Counted from the first letter of the stretch, positions 16,522 through 24,735 are shown. The stretch is DNA of 64,000 bases from Anaerolineales bacterium (GCA_020847435.1 JADLBX010000029.1:25171-89170), one strand, 5' to 3'. Notes: generated from the sequence alone by a model not told the origin. Program-made: numbers and translations.

Positions 16522-17556
16522 ATGCGCCGACAAAAATTCCTCCTCATCACGCTCACGCTTCTGCTCCCGACGTTAGCCTGCCGCGCCGCCACCCGGCTGA
16601 TCATCCCCGATACGCCGACGCCTCCGCCGACGCCCATTCCGCCCACACTCACACCCTTCCCCCCGGCAACCTTCACGCCGACACCCGTGCCCGAAGCCAG
16701 TTGCCCAGCGGTAACTTCCGATATTCTCGAGACCGCCTACAACTTCGATTTCGACGCGGAAGACGACCCCGACGACGAAATTTACCTCGTCTCTTACTTC
16801 GTGAACGGAGACGAGCTGAGCGCGCCCTTCGACGAAACAGTCCCCGATCAATACAAGGACGAGCAGGAAGACCGCGCCGCGCACGCAGAAATTTGGAACT
16901 ATTTCGCGCGGCTGATCCCGTCGGAGGAGCGGGACTTCCTCATCGCCTATTCGATCATCACCGACGGCAACGGCAACATCCTCGCCGCGGTCGCGCAGAG
17001 CGCCAACAACTCCAGGAAGTGGACGCTCGAAGTGGACATCCTCGACTCGACGAACAAAGACGTGCTGACCGTCACCCTCCTGCACGAGTTCGCCCACCTG
17101 CTGACGCTCAACGCCTCGCAAGTTCCGCCGAGCGAAGCGATCTTTGACGATCCGAACGATGACAACGTCTACCAACGCGAGTTGGCGGCGTGCCCGAACT
17201 ATTTCCCCGGCGAGGGATGCAGTAACCCGGATTCGTACGTCAACCAGTTCTTCAACCGTTTCTGGTTCGACCTGTACGCCGAATGGCAGGAGATTGACGC
17301 AGAAGACGACGATGAACAACGCGACCAATTGCTCGAAGATTTCTACGACGATTACTATGACCAGTTCCTCACCAGCTACGCCCCCACCAGCCCCGCAGAG
17401 GATATCGCCGAATCGTTTGCCTACTTCGTGCTTGCCTCCAAGCCTGAAGGCGCGTCCATTGCGGATGAAAAGATCCTCTTCTTTTATGAGTTCCCCAAAC
17501 TCGTCGAACTGCGCGGGCAGATCCTCAACCAACTCTGTACCGAATTCCCGCAATGA
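16522..17556 (+). CDS. Lipoprotein with HExxH zinc-peptidase motif
   Basis: This 344-residue protein begins with a lipoprotein signal (lipobox LPTLAC, Cys20) and a Thr/Pro linker (about 30-58) that would lift the domain from the membrane. HEFAH at 188-192 is a canonical zinc-binding HExxH. Glu297 in PAEDIAESFAYF is a good candidate for the third ligand of a gluzincin-like site. The protein is strongly acidic. It is probably a cell-surface zinc metallopeptidase, though peptidase activity and substrate are not shown. The start at 16522 is the Met directly before the signal peptide; an upstream in-frame ATG overlaps the previous gene and would spoil the signal. Confidence 0.75.
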   Translation: MRRQKFLLITLTLLLPTLACRAATRLIIPDTPTPPPTPIPPTLTPFPPATFTPTPVPEASCPAVTSDILETAYNFDFDAEDDPDDEIYLVSYFVNGDELSAPFDETVPDQYKDEQEDRAAHAEIWNYFARLIPSEERDFLIAYSIITDGNGNILAAVAQSANNSRKWTLEVDILDSTNKDVLTVTLLHEFAHLLTLNASQVPPSEAIFDDPNDDNVYQRELAACPNYFPGEGCSNPDSYVNQFFNRFWFDLYAEWQEIDAEDDDEQRDQLLEDFYDDYYDQFLTSYAPTSPAEDIAESFAYFVLASKPEGASIADEKILFFYEFPKLVELRGQILNQLCTEFPQ

Positions 17557-17628
17557 GGAAAAATCTGAGAAACCTTGCAACAAAGTTAATCCTGCCTGAT
17601 AGAGAAAAGCCTGATTAATAAAAAGCAG

Positions 17629-17634
17629 TATAAT
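17629..17634 (+). promoter_or_regulatory. TATAAT -10 element just before lepB
   Basis: A perfect TATAAT ends eight bases before the lepB ATG at 17643, and no ribosome binding site lies between. This is the geometry of a leaderless transcript. No clear -35 is visible. Confidence 0.5.
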
Positions 17635-17642
17635 TTCGCCCA

Positions 17643-18242
17643 ATGGAATCAACGCAATCTTCTCAACTCCAGCCAGAAAACCCAGCCGCAGGCGAACCAG
17701 CCCAACCGTCCGATTGGAAGCGGATGGGGCTCGACATCCTGGAAACGCTCTTTCTAGCGGTCGTCCTGTATTTCGGCATCAACGCCGTCTCTGCCCGCGT
17801 CCGCGTGGACGGTTTTAGCATGAACCCCACGCTCGACAACGGCGAGTATGTCCTCATCAACAAACTTGCCTACCGGCTCGGTCAGCCCGCGCGCGGCGAT
17901 ATCGTGGTCTTCAGTTTCCCGCTCGACCCCAACCAGGATTTGATCAAACGCGTCATCGGTTTGCCCGGCGAAACCGTCACCGTGCAGAACGGCAAGGTTT
18001 CGATCAACGGCAAAGCGCTCGACGAGCCCTATATCGCCGACGCCCCGTTCTATAACGGCTCGTGGCTGATTACCGAGGGACAGTTGTTTGTGCTGGGCGA
18101 TAACCGCAACCAATCAAAAGATTCGCACGAATGGGGTTTACTGCCGATCGAAAATGTGATCGGCAAGGCGGTGGTCATCTACTGGCCCCCTCCCAAGTGG
18201 GAAGTGCTCGAGCATTTCAACCACGCCAGCGCCGCAAAATAA
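17643..18242 (+). CDS. lepB: Signal peptidase I
   Basis: This 199-residue membrane protein cleaves Sec signal peptides on the outer side of the cytoplasmic membrane. A short N-terminal cytoplasmic part precedes one membrane helix at about 30-50. The catalytic Ser59 is in GFSMNPTL and the general base Lys102 in LIKRVIGLPGE. The C-terminal box GDNRNQSKDSHEWG is also present. The size fits the single-helix type found in Gram-positive and many other bacteria. Its substrates in this window would include the secreted and surface proteins. Confidence 0.96.
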   Translation: MESTQSSQLQPENPAAGEPAQPSDWKRMGLDILETLFLAVVLYFGINAVSARVRVDGFSMNPTLDNGEYVLINKLAYRLGQPARGDIVVFSFPLDPNQDLIKRVIGLPGETVTVQNGKVSINGKALDEPYIADAPFYNGSWLITEGQLFVLGDNRNQSKDSHEWGLLPIENVIGKAVVIYWPPPKWEVLEHFNHASAAK

Positions 18243-18256
18243 CCCGGAGCCAGATT

Positions 18257-18565
18257 ATGAATCACGAAGCGCCAGTCCCGCCTTTGCAAGAATCGCAACA
18301 CACCCCCTGCAGTCATTGCGGCGCGGGCGTCATGCACTTGCGTCACATCACCTATTTCACCTGGCTCGGCGGAGAACTGATCACCGTTCCCGATTTCCCC
18401 GCGTGGATCTGCGACGTGTGCGGGCGACGCGAATACGACGAACGCGCCATCACCTGGCTGACCATGCTCCTCAATCCCGAAGCGGGACATGCCGCCCGCC
18501 GCGTCAAACGGACCCCGCGGCCTGCCCCGCCCAAGGGGACTCACCCCTCCCCCCCATTGGAGTAG
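18257..18565 (+). CDS. YgiT-type zinc-finger protein
   Basis: This 102-residue protein has two CxxC pairs, CSHCGAG near the N-terminus and CDVCGRREYD about 40 residues later, as in YgiT/MqsA-type zinc fingers. Between them lies the typical VPDFPAWICDVCG stretch. The HTH domain of full MqsA antitoxins is absent and there is no partner toxin gene. The C-terminus is Pro-rich. The start has CCCGGAG upstream; the in-frame ATG at 18131 lies inside lepB and is rejected. It ends nine bases before the next gene. Its role is unknown. Confidence 0.7.
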   Translation: MNHEAPVPPLQESQHTPCSHCGAGVMHLRHITYFTWLGGELITVPDFPAWICDVCGRREYDERAITWLTMLLNPEAGHAARRVKRTPRPAPPKGTHPSPPLE

Positions 18566-18574
18566 CCAAGCGAC

Positions 18575-19117
18575 ATGGAAACTTCCCCACGCACCTATCG
18601 TTTTCTCCCCACCGATTTATACACCGCAGGCTATCGCATTGTGGGCAAGGTCATGGCGGGGACGAGCGGTTTGATGGGCACGATGAACGACCGCACAAAG
18701 TCGTATTTGGAAGTTCACGATGCGCGGTTGGCGCGCATCCACATGCCGACGAAACTGGTGGACCACTTCGAGGTCGTGCGGCTCGTCAAGTTTCAGATCT
18801 TTGCCATGTGCACGGCGCGGCGCGAGGATCTCGGTCCCGCCGCGGTGGTGCGCGGCGGATACTCAAATGTGACCAGCATGCCTTCACGGCTCACTACGCA
18901 AGTCTACGAGGTGGAAGGCAAACTCGAGGTTTCGGGGCGGTTCGATTTTTCAGTATTGATCTCGGATACCACGCGTAATTTCATCCCCATCTTTGATTGT
19001 TCGCTAACCGCCATCCTCATCCCCAACCTGAAAGTGGAAAGCCCGGCAATCCTCTTCAACCGCGAACACATTGACATGATGGCGCAACTGAACCAACGCG
19101 CCAAAGAAGATAAGTGA
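18575..19117 (+). CDS. Conserved hypothetical protein
   Basis: This 180-residue soluble protein lacks a signal peptide, membrane segments and Cys clusters. It alternates beta-strand-like stretches (YLEVHDARLARIHMP, KLEVSGRFDFSVLIS) and ends in a charged helix. The pattern recalls small bacterial DUF6812-like proteins, but the family is not certain. It lies nine bases after the zinc-finger gene in the same direction, and a tRNA promoter begins just after it. Confidence 0.55.
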   Translation: METSPRTYRFLPTDLYTAGYRIVGKVMAGTSGLMGTMNDRTKSYLEVHDARLARIHMPTKLVDHFEVVRLVKFQIFAMCTARREDLGPAAVVRGGYSNVTSMPSRLTTQVYEVEGKLEVSGRFDFSVLISDTTRNFIPIFDCSLTAILIPNLKVESPAILFNREHIDMMAQLNQRAKEDK

Positions 19118-19125
19118 CCAATTGC

Positions 19126-19154
19126 TTGACCGTTGCAGGGCAGAATGATAAAAT
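19126..19154 (+). promoter_or_regulatory. tRNA-Glu promoter
   Basis: TTGACC (19126-19131), a 17-base spacer and TAAAAT (19149-19154) form the clearest sigma-70-type promoter in the window. The tRNA begins 25 bases after the -10. Confidence 0.75.
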
Positions 19155-19179
19155 CCGCCCGCTCTACCAAAGAAAGTTT

Positions 19180-19252
19180 GCCCCCATCGTCTAGTGGACT
19201 AGGACGCAGCCCTTTCAAGGCTACGACCGGGGTTCGAATCCCCGTGGGGGCA
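19180..19252 (+). tRNA. tRNA-Glu (anticodon TTC)
   Basis: The 73-base cloverleaf has acceptor arms GCCCCCA (19180-19186) and TGGGGGC (19245-19251), a D arm, anticodon loop CTTTCAA, and T arm CCGGG-GTTCGAAT-CCCCG. The CCA end is not encoded. The outermost anticodon-stem pair is mismatched, which does not affect the call. Confidence 0.97.
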
Positions 19253-19263
19253 CAACATGATAA

Positions 19264-19285
19264 ACGCGCCGCAAGGCGTGTTTTT
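19264..19285 (+). terminator. tRNA-Glu terminator, first copy
   Basis: ACGCGCC-GCAA-GGCGTGT forms a 7-bp stem (one G-T wobble) with a GNRA-type loop, followed by a T-run. Confidence 0.75.
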
Positions 19286-19350
19286 ATTTACGACCCGCGT
19301 CCCCGCAGGGGGGATGTTATTCGAATCCCCGTGGGGGCACAACATGATGA

Positions 19351-19372
19351 ACGCGCCGCAAGGCGTGTTTTT
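19351..19372 (+). terminator. tRNA-Glu terminator, second copy
   Basis: This is the same hairpin and T-run as at 19264-19285, in the duplicated block. Confidence 0.7.
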
Positions 19373-19404
19373 GTTTACGGCCGTCGTCCCAATTCCTGAA
19401 AACG

Positions 19405-19438
19405 AAATCCGACCAAGTGATGCTTGATCGGATTTTTT
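19405..19438. terminator. Hairpin terminator between tRNA and the C45 peptidase gene
   Basis: AAATCCGACCAAG and CTTGATCGGATTT pair over 13 bases with one wobble around a 5-base loop. T-rich sequence on the + strand and A-rich on the left fit a bidirectional terminator. Confidence 0.75.
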
Positions 19439-19515
19439 GTGAAAATTTGTGAAATCCGTGACAAAAAGTTCGAAAGACTAAATTCGGAGTGAGTCATATT
19501 TACTCATTGGAAACC

Positions 19516-20631
19516 TCACTCGCCCAAATGATATGTGTGGTACGCGTTCTGGCACGGGTTACCCCAGGCGATGTGCATCTCGCGCGCGGTCAGGTCAATC
19601 ACGAGGGCGCAGATCGTGCTTTCACGGTCCATCGGGTCAATGCCAACGATGTTGTGATTGCAGATCGAGTTCGGCAGGTTCACGTGGTCTTTTTGAATCG
19701 CCTGCAACGATTTGATCGTATGTGTGGAGCCCTCGCGCAATAAACGGTTGGCGCGGAAATAACGGACGCGCGACGAGATCAACTCCTCGGGGTCTTTTTC
19801 GATCTCCTTCATCGTCGGCGAAAGATAATGGTTCGTGTGGACCATGTACCCATCTGTGCCGTGCAGAATATCGAAGCGTTTCGCCGAAACCTCCACCGAA
19901 TACATCTCTCCGCTTTCATGGACGATCAAATGATTGTAGCCCGCCGCACGGCGCGAGACGAGCGTCCGCCCGATGGCGCCGGAGATGCGCCGCGAAGCCA
20001 GCACCGCGCGCGAAACCACCACGCGCGGGATGCCCATCCGCGAATCGTTCGGGTAGACCGAGTCGATCAACTGGGCGATGCCATAGGCGTTGAATCCCAC
20101 ATTGGGTAGCAGTCCGCCATACGTCATGGCGAGAAACGGCGGTTCTTCCTTCGGTTTGGCAGACACCACGTAGACATCGTTTTCGTCCTCCGGCACCCAA
20201 TCCTCGTTGTGTGCGGCAAGCACGTGTCCGTCAGCCGTCCGCTGTTCGTTGACCGCGAAACTCGTACAGCGCGTCAGGTGCAGCGCGTCCATCGTCACGG
20301 CTTCCATGGCGTTGAGCGCCATCACATCGTCGAACGCCACCTCCGCGCCTTCGGCAATGCCACGCATCTCGTCCATATATTGCGGGTAACGCTCCTCCGC
20401 GAACGGCAGGTACTTCCGCGCCTGAATCTGGGCGCCGTCCCAGGTGAGTTCAAGCGTGGAATACGATTGCGCGATCAACGCGCGTGCATTCTCCACGCTG
20501 TGTTGCACTTGTTCGCGCCGCGCTTCGCCGATCTGCCGCCCCATCTCGCGGTGCGTCCCAGCCACCTCGATCAACGGCGGAGGTTCAGGGTGAATAATTG
20601 TGTCGGGGAGTGGAATTTCTCTTAAAGCCAT
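19516..20631 (-). CDS. C45-family peptidase / acyltransferase-like Ntn hydrolase
   Basis: This 371-residue protein resembles acyl-CoA:6-aminopenicillanate acyltransferase-like (C45) proteins. Landmarks are GTHREMGRQIGE near residue 25, a helical propeptide region, the nucleophile candidate Cys122 in RCTSFAV, HVLAAHNEDW about 20 residues later and YNHLIVHESGEMYSVE. In this fold the Cys becomes the N-terminal nucleophile after self-cleavage, and the enzyme breaks or makes amide bonds; the substrate here is unknown. No signal peptide is seen. The start has GGAGGAAG immediately upstream, and the gene stands alone between two terminators. Confidence 0.85.
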   Translation of the reverse strand: MALREIPLPDTIIHPEPPPLIEVAGTHREMGRQIGEARREQVQHSVENARALIAQSYSTLELTWDGAQIQARKYLPFAEERYPQYMDEMRGIAEGAEVAFDDVMALNAMEAVTMDALHLTRCTSFAVNEQRTADGHVLAAHNEDWVPEDENDVYVVSAKPKEEPPFLAMTYGGLLPNVGFNAYGIAQLIDSVYPNDSRMGIPRVVVSRAVLASRRISGAIGRTLVSRRAAGYNHLIVHESGEMYSVEVSAKRFDILHGTDGYMVHTNHYLSPTMKEIEKDPEELISSRVRYFRANRLLREGSTHTIKSLQAIQKDHVNLPNSICNHNIVGIDPMDRESTICALVIDLTAREMHIAWGNPCQNAYHTYHLGE

Positions 20632-20652
20632 ACTTCCTCCAAATAAATCAAT

Positions 20653-20679
20653 CCGCCCCGGATTTTCATCACGGGGCGG
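20653..20679. terminator. GC-rich hairpin terminator
   Basis: CCGCCCCG (20653-20660) and CGGGGCGG (20672-20679) form an 8-bp stem. It follows the stop of the leftward envelope-protein gene at 20702. Confidence 0.7.
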
Positions 20680-20701
20680 GAAAATTATATCATGCAGGAT
20701 T

Positions 20702-21679
20702 TTACGACTGCGCCGGCGGGGCAGGCGGGGCGCTCACGATCATTCCGGGGCTTTGAATGGGGCGCGCTCCGAAGCGGGTGACCACCACCGCGCCGATCGC
20801 CATCAAACTGACGAAGAACTGCACCAACCCGCCAATACACGGGATGAAGCCCGCCGCGCCACCGACCAGCACGAGCAGGAACGAACCGAAGCCCGCCGTC
20901 AGCATGGGCGACCACGATTGGTTAATCGCTTTCGTAAACCGATCGCCGATTTCCGAGCCCAGCGCCGCCAGCCCAAAGAGCCAGGCAAACCCCAACAGAA
21001 GCGGAGGCACGATCGTCAAGATCAACAGCGCCGCAACGACGAAGGACAGCAAACCCACCGCGCCCACAATCAGCGGCTGTGAGACGAGGGCAGCGCCGGC
21101 GCGTTCCATCTGCGGTTTCCAAAACAGGGCGAGCAACATCGCAAACCCCGCGGCAATGATCGCCGTAAAAAGGGTTTGGAACATTTGGAAAAACAACCCG
21201 AAACCGAAATCGAAATTGGCATTGATGCCCGACGGGTTGGGGCGATCAGGCAGTTGCCCGTTCGGCAAGTCAACCTTCGGTTGGATATTGTTCACCACCT
21301 CGCCTTCGATCACCGCGCCCTCCGCGCGCTCAAGTTGACCGCCCACGAGAGCAACGTCACCGGCGACCTGCGCGTGTTCACCGAGGCTAACCTGTCCGCC
21401 GATGATCGCGATATCGCCATCCACCTTGCCATCGCTGTCAACCGTCCCGCCAAACACAACCAGGTTGCCGTTCAATTCAGCGCCCTGCTCCACGAGCACG
21501 TTGCCGCCAAAAACAACGAGATCACCGTTGAACGTCTCGCCGGATTCCAAGGTGCAGTTCCTGCCGTAAACGAGGCCTCCGTCCTGAGGACAGCCGCTTT
21601 GCGCCAACGCCGCGCCCGTTGGAACCAGAACAAGCGCCAGCGCCGCCAACAAAGTTAACCAAATTTTCCGTAGTTTCAT
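20702..21679 (-). CDS. Exported membrane protein with bactofilin-like beta repeats
   Basis: This 325-residue protein has a signal peptide (1-26) and then short repeats with hydrophobic GD-x-x-V-x-G-G spacing (NGDLVVFGGNVLV, NGNLVVFGGTVDS, DGDIAIIGGQVSL, AGDVALVGGQLER; about 50-130). This is the right-handed beta-helix pattern of polymer-forming/bactofilin proteins. Four or so membrane helices follow at about 155-310 and a Pro-rich tail. It is the last gene of the sigma/anti-sigma operon, starting three bases after the anti-sigma stop, so it may be an effector of that regulon or part of its sensing at the envelope. Confidence 0.75.
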   Translation of the reverse strand: MKLRKIWLTLLAALALVLVPTGAALAQSGCPQDGGLVYGRNCTLESGETFNGDLVVFGGNVLVEQGAELNGNLVVFGGTVDSDGKVDGDIAIIGGQVSLGEHAQVAGDVALVGGQLERAEGAVIEGEVVNNIQPKVDLPNGQLPDRPNPSGINANFDFGFGLFFQMFQTLFTAIIAAGFAMLLALFWKPQMERAGAALVSQPLIVGAVGLLSFVVAALLILTIVPPLLLGFAWLFGLAALGSEIGDRFTKAINQSWSPMLTAGFGSFLLVLVGGAAGFIPCIGGLVQFFVSLMAIGAVVVTRFGARPIQSPGMIVSAPPAPPAQS

Positions 21680-21682
21680 ACA

Positions 21683-22213
21683 TCAGACTCCTTGCGGAAC
21701 CCCTCGTTGGGAGAACCGCCAAATCGAAATAGACCAGAACAAACTAACGCCTGCTGCGCCGGAGACCAGCACCAACCACGCGAACGGCGGCAGTAAACGC
21801 GTCAACACATCGAGGATGACCGCGCCCGCCTGCACCGACGCAATCAACGTTGTCAGCAGGAACATCCCCCACTCCACCAACGCTGAAATCCACCCCGCTG
21901 GTGACGCAAAGAAACCCGCGAAATACGGCGAAGCCGCCCAGATCAACAGCGCCGAACCAGCCAGCGCGAAAAAAATCAACCCAAACAATTTGCGCTTGCG
22001 CTCTTCCGCTTTTCGAGCCGCCAACCGGGCTTCAAAACGAGATAAAAAACCGCTCGCCGGCGCCGCCAGCCGCAGATCGCGCAACACCTTGTCGGTCTTC
22101 ATCAGCGCGGCGCAATACGCGCATGTGCGCACATGCGCGTCAAGTTCGCGCTTCTGCTCGCGGGTAATGGTTGTGTTATTCAGTAACCACTCTTCAAAAG
22201 GCTGGTGATTCAT
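21683..22213 (-). CDS. Zinc-finger anti-sigma factor, membrane bound
   Basis: This 176-residue protein has a cytoplasmic N-terminal zinc anti-sigma domain with His27, Cys31 and Cys34 (HVRTCAYC). Two or three membrane helices follow (about 76-95, 105-130 and 140-165). It would hold the ECF sigma factor at the membrane until a signal releases it. Its start overlaps the sigma gene by 20 bases, which ties their synthesis together. It lacks a large periplasmic sensor domain, so the signal probably comes from a membrane partner. Confidence 0.88.
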   Translation of the reverse strand: MNHQPFEEWLLNNTTITREQKRELDAHVRTCAYCAALMKTDKVLRDLRLAAPASGFLSRFEARLAARKAEERKRKLFGLIFFALAGSALLIWAASPYFAGFFASPAGWISALVEWGMFLLTTLIASVQAGAVILDVLTRLLPPFAWLVLVSGAAGVSLFWSISIWRFSQRGVPQGV

Positions 22214-22799
22214 GGCGTCTCCTTTCGGTTCCGACGCGGGGGGACTCGTCCTCCCCCCACATACCTGCCAGCGCCCGGCGCGAGCGGTGCAAACGGCTCT
22301 TCACCGCGCTGACGGTCAACTTCAACGATTCCGCGATCTCAACTTCCGAATAATCGTACCAATAGCGCATGATGACCGCCGCGCGATCGGTCTCGTCGAG
22401 ATCTTTCAAGAGGCGGTGGAGGCGGTCGCGGTCGGCGCGTTTTGCCGATTCAACCTCGGGGTCGGGCGAAGCGGGGTCCGCAATCTCGAAGACCGCGCCG
22501 TCCTCGCGTTCCTCATCCATCGAAAAAACCGACAACTTCCGCCGCCGCAGGCGGTCAATGCAATAATGCGCCGCAATCGAGAGCAACCATGTGACAAACA
22601 AACGGCTCTGGTCGTAGCGGTGCAAATTCTGATAGGCGCGCAGGAACGTTTCCTGTGCGGCATCCTCCGCCGATTCCGGCTCGCCCAACATGCGATAACA
22701 CAAGTTATACACATGGGTCTGATGTTCCTCAACCAGCCGGGTAAACGCCTCGTCACTGCCTTGTTGAGCCTGGATCACCCAGGCAAGTTCATCGGTCAC
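22194..22799 (-). CDS. ECF-family RNA polymerase sigma factor
   Basis: This 201-residue protein has sigma region 2 (FTRLVEEHQTHVYNLCYRML, AEDAAQETFLRAYQNL, then FVTWLLSIAAHYCIDRLRR). An acidic linker follows, then region 4 with a helix-turn-helix (YDYSEVEIAESLKLTVSAVKSRLHRSRRAL). A GTG start at 22799 is preferred because GAGGAG stands six bases upstream; a longer frame reaching 22847 lacks a site. It should direct transcription of envelope-related genes, possibly including its own operon. Confidence 0.92.
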   Translation of the reverse strand: MTDELAWVIQAQQGSDEAFTRLVEEHQTHVYNLCYRMLGEPESAEDAAQETFLRAYQNLHRYDQSRLFVTWLLSIAAHYCIDRLRRRKLSVFSMDEEREDGAVFEIADPASPDPEVESAKRADRDRLHRLLKDLDETDRAAVIMRYWYDYSEVEIAESLKLTVSAVKSRLHRSRRALAGMWGEDESPRVGTERRRHESPAF

Positions 22800-22952
22800 C
22801 TGCGCTCCTCGCACTAACCATACGCCCAAGCGGACAAAAAGTTGCAACTCAAACCAGACGCGATCGCCCCCGCTTCCCCTCCGACGGGGAAACTGTCTCG
22901 CCCTTCGGGAATTTTTCGCGCGCTCTTCCGCCTTCGACAGTATACCCGCCCT

Positions 22953-22981
22953 TCAAAAAAAAGCCCCCGGTGGCGGGGGCT
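22953..22981 (-). terminator. Rho-independent terminator of the BY-kinase gene
   Basis: Read leftward, the stem AGCCCCCG/CGGGGGCT (22962-22981, 4-base loop) is followed by a run of about eight T residues (A-run at 22953-22961 on the + strand). It closes the long polysaccharide locus at its left end. Confidence 0.9.
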
Positions 22982-22992
22982 GATATTTGGAG

Positions 22993-24729
22993 CTATTTCT
23001 TGGATGGTTTGCGGAACCGGTTGAACAGGGACTTCCGCTGTTCCTGGAACCGATCAAAAGCGGTCTCGAGCGAGTCTTTCACATCGGGCGGCACTTCGCC
23101 GCGCTCGAAAAACGCCATCAGTTTCTTCGAACCGGAGTCGGGCTCGTCCACCGCCGGCTTGCTCGAGACATAATCGTTGTAATGCTGGGGGGCATACATC
23201 GAAAGATATTCGGTATCGCCATAGCTCTTGGCGCTGACGTCGGAAACCTTGTTGAACACAATGCCGATGATTCTGGCGCCGGCGCGGTTCAACTGTTCCT
23301 TGATGACCTTTGCCTGGTCGTCTTTCGTCACTCCGGGCTCCAGGACGAGGATGACGCCGTCTACCTTCGATGCCAAATTGTACGAGTCGGAAATTACCAG
23401 CGGCGGGGCATCCACAACGATCGTATCGTAGTCTTCGCGCATATCGTTCAAGATGGCGGCGATCCGTTTTGAGCCCACCACCTCGGTGACGCTCGGCGGA
23501 ATATTGCCGGCGGCGACCACGTCAATCCCTTTGCCTTTAACCGAGCGCACCACCTGCTTCACGCTGACTTTGCTGTGAATGATATCGGCCAGCCCGGGGT
23601 TTTGTGAAATCTTGAGAGCGGTGTGAACGGCAGGGCGGCGCAAGTCGGCGTCAACGATGGCAACTCGCTGTTCGCTCGCGGCAATGGTCAACGCCAGGTT
23701 TACCGCGATCGTGGTCTTGCCGTTGCCCTGTGTGGGGCTGGTCACCAAAATCGTCCGCGCAGAATTGTAGGCTTGGAAGAATTCAAGGTTGGAATGAAGC
23801 AACCGGAAACTTTCGGCGACCAGCGAGTTCGGGTGACTCACAACATAGGTGGCATTGTTCCCGTTCTCCGAAATGCTGGCAAGATAGCCGATCACCGGCA
23901 GGTTGAAAATACGCTCCACATCTGCGGTGGTCTTGATGGTGCGATCCATAAATTCAAGCAGGTACGCGGCGCCCCCCGCCAAGACCAAACCGACAAACGC
24001 GGCAAGACCGATGATCAAGAATTTGTTCGTGCCGGAAGATTTGGTAGGCAGGTTGGCTGGCTCGACCACCCGGAGTGTGTTCAATGCGCCTTGTTGGGTG
24101 TTAGCCAGAAAGGTGGCATAATTTCCGCGCAGATCGACCAGTCGTTCTGTCAGATTCCTAATATCCTCTTCCGTCTTTGAAATTTGGCTGGTGCTATTCA
24201 TCACGACCAGCGATTTTTGCAGTTCTTCGATCTGTTTTACGGTATCCTGAATCTGTAACTCAAGGCTCGAGAGTTGCTCAGTGATAAATTCCTGCCGTAT
24301 CCCCGTTTCGGATTGATTCACCGCCGGGCTTTGCAGGATCATCTGGTTGGCAAGTTCGCTGGCGATGATCTGCGCGCGCCGGGGGTCCGTATCAGTGACC
24401 AGGATCTCGATCAGTTGGGTGTTGGTAACGACCCGCGCGTCATAAGGAGGCAGCCAGTCGATACCCAACGCCTCCATCGTCGCATTCTGGATCGGCTCAC
24501 GTTTTGCCATGTCTGCATAAATCGTTGCAAGCGTTTGGGCAATTTGTATCTGACCAAAATCTGGATTTGGGTTTAAAAATGTACTACCCGTCATCAACGT
24601 GGTGCGAGAGACATATTCGGCAGGCTGGAAGATGGCGGAAATGGAACTTGAGACAACTGCCAATGCAACTGTCACCGCAATTAAACGCCACCACTTATAT
24701 AGAGGCTTTAAGTAGGAGTTTAGATCCAT
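22993..24729 (-). CDS. Polysaccharide chain-length regulator with BY-kinase domain
   Basis: This 578-residue fusion has a Wzz-type N-terminal domain between membrane helices at about 15-33 and 237-258, with a coiled-coil loop outside. The cytoplasmic tyrosine autokinase has Walker A PTQGNGKTT (332-340), Walker A' VAIVDADLRRP (356-366) and Walker B IVVDAPPL. A short Tyr cluster near the C-terminus (YGDTEYLSMYAPQHYNDYV) can be autophosphorylated. Such proteins control length and export of surface polysaccharide. It is the last gene of the leftward locus but has its own -10 element six bases before the ATG, so it may also be expressed independently. Confidence 0.92.
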   Translation of the reverse strand: MDLNSYLKPLYKWWRLIAVTVALAVVSSSISAIFQPAEYVSRTTLMTGSTFLNPNPDFGQIQIAQTLATIYADMAKREPIQNATMEALGIDWLPPYDARVVTNTQLIEILVTDTDPRRAQIIASELANQMILQSPAVNQSETGIRQEFITEQLSSLELQIQDTVKQIEELQKSLVVMNSTSQISKTEEDIRNLTERLVDLRGNYATFLANTQQGALNTLRVVEPANLPTKSSGTNKFLIIGLAAFVGLVLAGGAAYLLEFMDRTIKTTADVERIFNLPVIGYLASISENGNNATYVVSHPNSLVAESFRLLHSNLEFFQAYNSARTILVTSPTQGNGKTTIAVNLALTIAASEQRVAIVDADLRRPAVHTALKISQNPGLADIIHSKVSVKQVVRSVKGKGIDVVAAGNIPPSVTEVVGSKRIAAILNDMREDYDTIVVDAPPLVISDSYNLASKVDGVILVLEPGVTKDDQAKVIKEQLNRAGARIIGIVFNKVSDVSAKSYGDTEYLSMYAPQHYNDYVSSKPAVDEPDSGSKKLMAFFERGEVPPDVKDSLETAFDRFQEQRKSLFNRFRKPSKK

Positions 24730-24735
24730 GGATTT

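Larger units (their letters stand above)
19233..19380 (+). repeat. Direct duplication of the tRNA 3' end and its terminator
   Basis: About 60 bases starting in the T loop of tRNA-Glu (19233-19293) recur at 19320-19380, 87 bases later, with only two or three differences. The copy contains the tRNA 3' end (TTCGAATCCCCGTGGGGGCA) and the downstream hairpin. It is not a second full tRNA. The pattern resembles a tRNA-borne att site or a tandem slip. Confidence 0.85.

Noticed and set aside
16573..17652. Long leftward open frame opposite the HEFAH lipoprotein gene
   Set aside because: The forward frame has a lipobox, linker and zinc motif, while the reverse frame shows only low-complexity Arg/Val-rich sequence.
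19320..19340. Second tRNA gene after tRNA-Glu
   Set aside because: Only the T loop, T stem half and acceptor end are present; the D and anticodon arms are absent, so it is a duplicated 3' end.
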